Positions 63,441 to 64,000 of a DNA stretch of 64,000 nucleotides are shown piece after piece. Both the position numbers and the translations under genes were made by a program. The stretch is from Trichobilharzia szidati (taxonomy: Eukaryota > Platyhelminthes > Trematoda > Strigeidida > Schistosomatidae): the NCBI GenBank assembly GCA_944472155.2, contig OX235273.1:5305204-5369203 (forward strand), written 5' to 3'. Under the pieces are notes generated by a model that was not told where the DNA came from, searched no databases, and saw nothing but the letters and a program-made list of their open reading frames with translations. The first letter of the stretch is position 1, and each line of letters begins with the position of its first letter.

Positions 63441-64000
63441 TAATTAGAACTTAATTAGTAGTATAGTTGTGATCATCAGAAGGTCGAGTTTTTCCATCAG
63501 TCGTGGAGGGATTTGAGTGTATGTGGGGGGAAAGATTGACGCCCGCTTCCCCCGTGAAACAATTCAGAAATAAAAGTACTTTTCATTCTCTAACTGTAAT
63601 GGCTTAAAACCCTCACATATTGAATTTTTGTCCACACAGATAGGGAAAGATTTGTTAATTTCTGAAATATCAAACTAATGATCGATAATTTATTTCACTC
63701 GAATTTCTTTGTTTATCCCTTTAATGTAAGAGTACTAATCATACATACGTAAATGCATACATATTAGCAATCAGTCACACACACACACGAACATACAAAT
63801 CTGGGGATACACAAACCATGTTGGCATTTCCACTATAGAATGTACTTCGCTTTTTCGCCTTTCCTCTCTATACACCACTATCTCTGTTTTGAATTCAAGC
63901 TAAAGTATTAGAGAAGAATGTCAGTCGATGTGTGCGGTGGATAGGTTGGTAGGTCAGTAGGGATACAGTTACGGTTGAGATAGACGGGAGTGGAGTGGAG
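63441..64000. other. Unassigned sequence with CA tract near 63776
   Basis: No gene or repeat unit recognised. Confidence 0.35.

Noticed and set aside
1..64000. CRISPR arrays, bacterial operons or phage genes
   Set aside because: No regularly spaced identical repeats, no dense ORFs and clear eukaryotic retroelements and splice sites.

Overview
This window looks like repeat-dense intergenic or intronic DNA from a flatworm, most likely a schistosome. The DNA is AT-rich, has no operons or dense genes, and carries one spliced host exon. It also has many copies of the tRNA-headed, hammerhead-bearing SMalpha-type SINE that is known from Schistosoma. Penelope-like elements (PLEs) with GIY-YIG endonucleases and two non-LTR retrotransposon families occur alongside it. 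Almost every open reading frame that makes sense is retrotransposon debris. Family names were assigned by reading the sequence; no database was searched.

Layout. 0-10 kb: fragments of family B SINEs, PLE tails, a second-family LINE 3' end, and a nested PLE (P5) interrupted by a family B SINE. 10-19.6 kb: three 3' fragments of an RTE-like LINE and two of the second LINE, with more SINEs. 19.8-25.8 kb: a PLE cluster (groups P1, P2, P3), including a copy flanked by inverted arms of about 297 bp. 26-36 kb: an SMalpha copy with a foldback tail, family C SINEs, and two more PLEs with inverted arms (P1 copy 2 and P6). 36.7-38.3 kb: the longest RTE-like LINE, with broken reverse transcriptase. 39-56.7 kb: more LINE and SINE fragments, a TATA-bearing unknown repeat, a second-family LINE with RT motifs, and PLE P4 with an RT domain. 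57.2-57.85 kb: the host exon. 58-63.4 kb: SMalpha, family B and PLE remnants.

How the parts relate. The SINEs have no proteins of their own. Family D ends like the RTE-like LINE and was probably mobilised by it. Families A (SMalpha), B and C have different tRNA-like heads, yet each carries a hammerhead-ribozyme-like module just downstream of box B. The PLEs repeatedly show an inverted copy of their own 3' end placed at their 5' end. These two architectural themes are the most interesting content of the window. No copy seen here is obviously intact.
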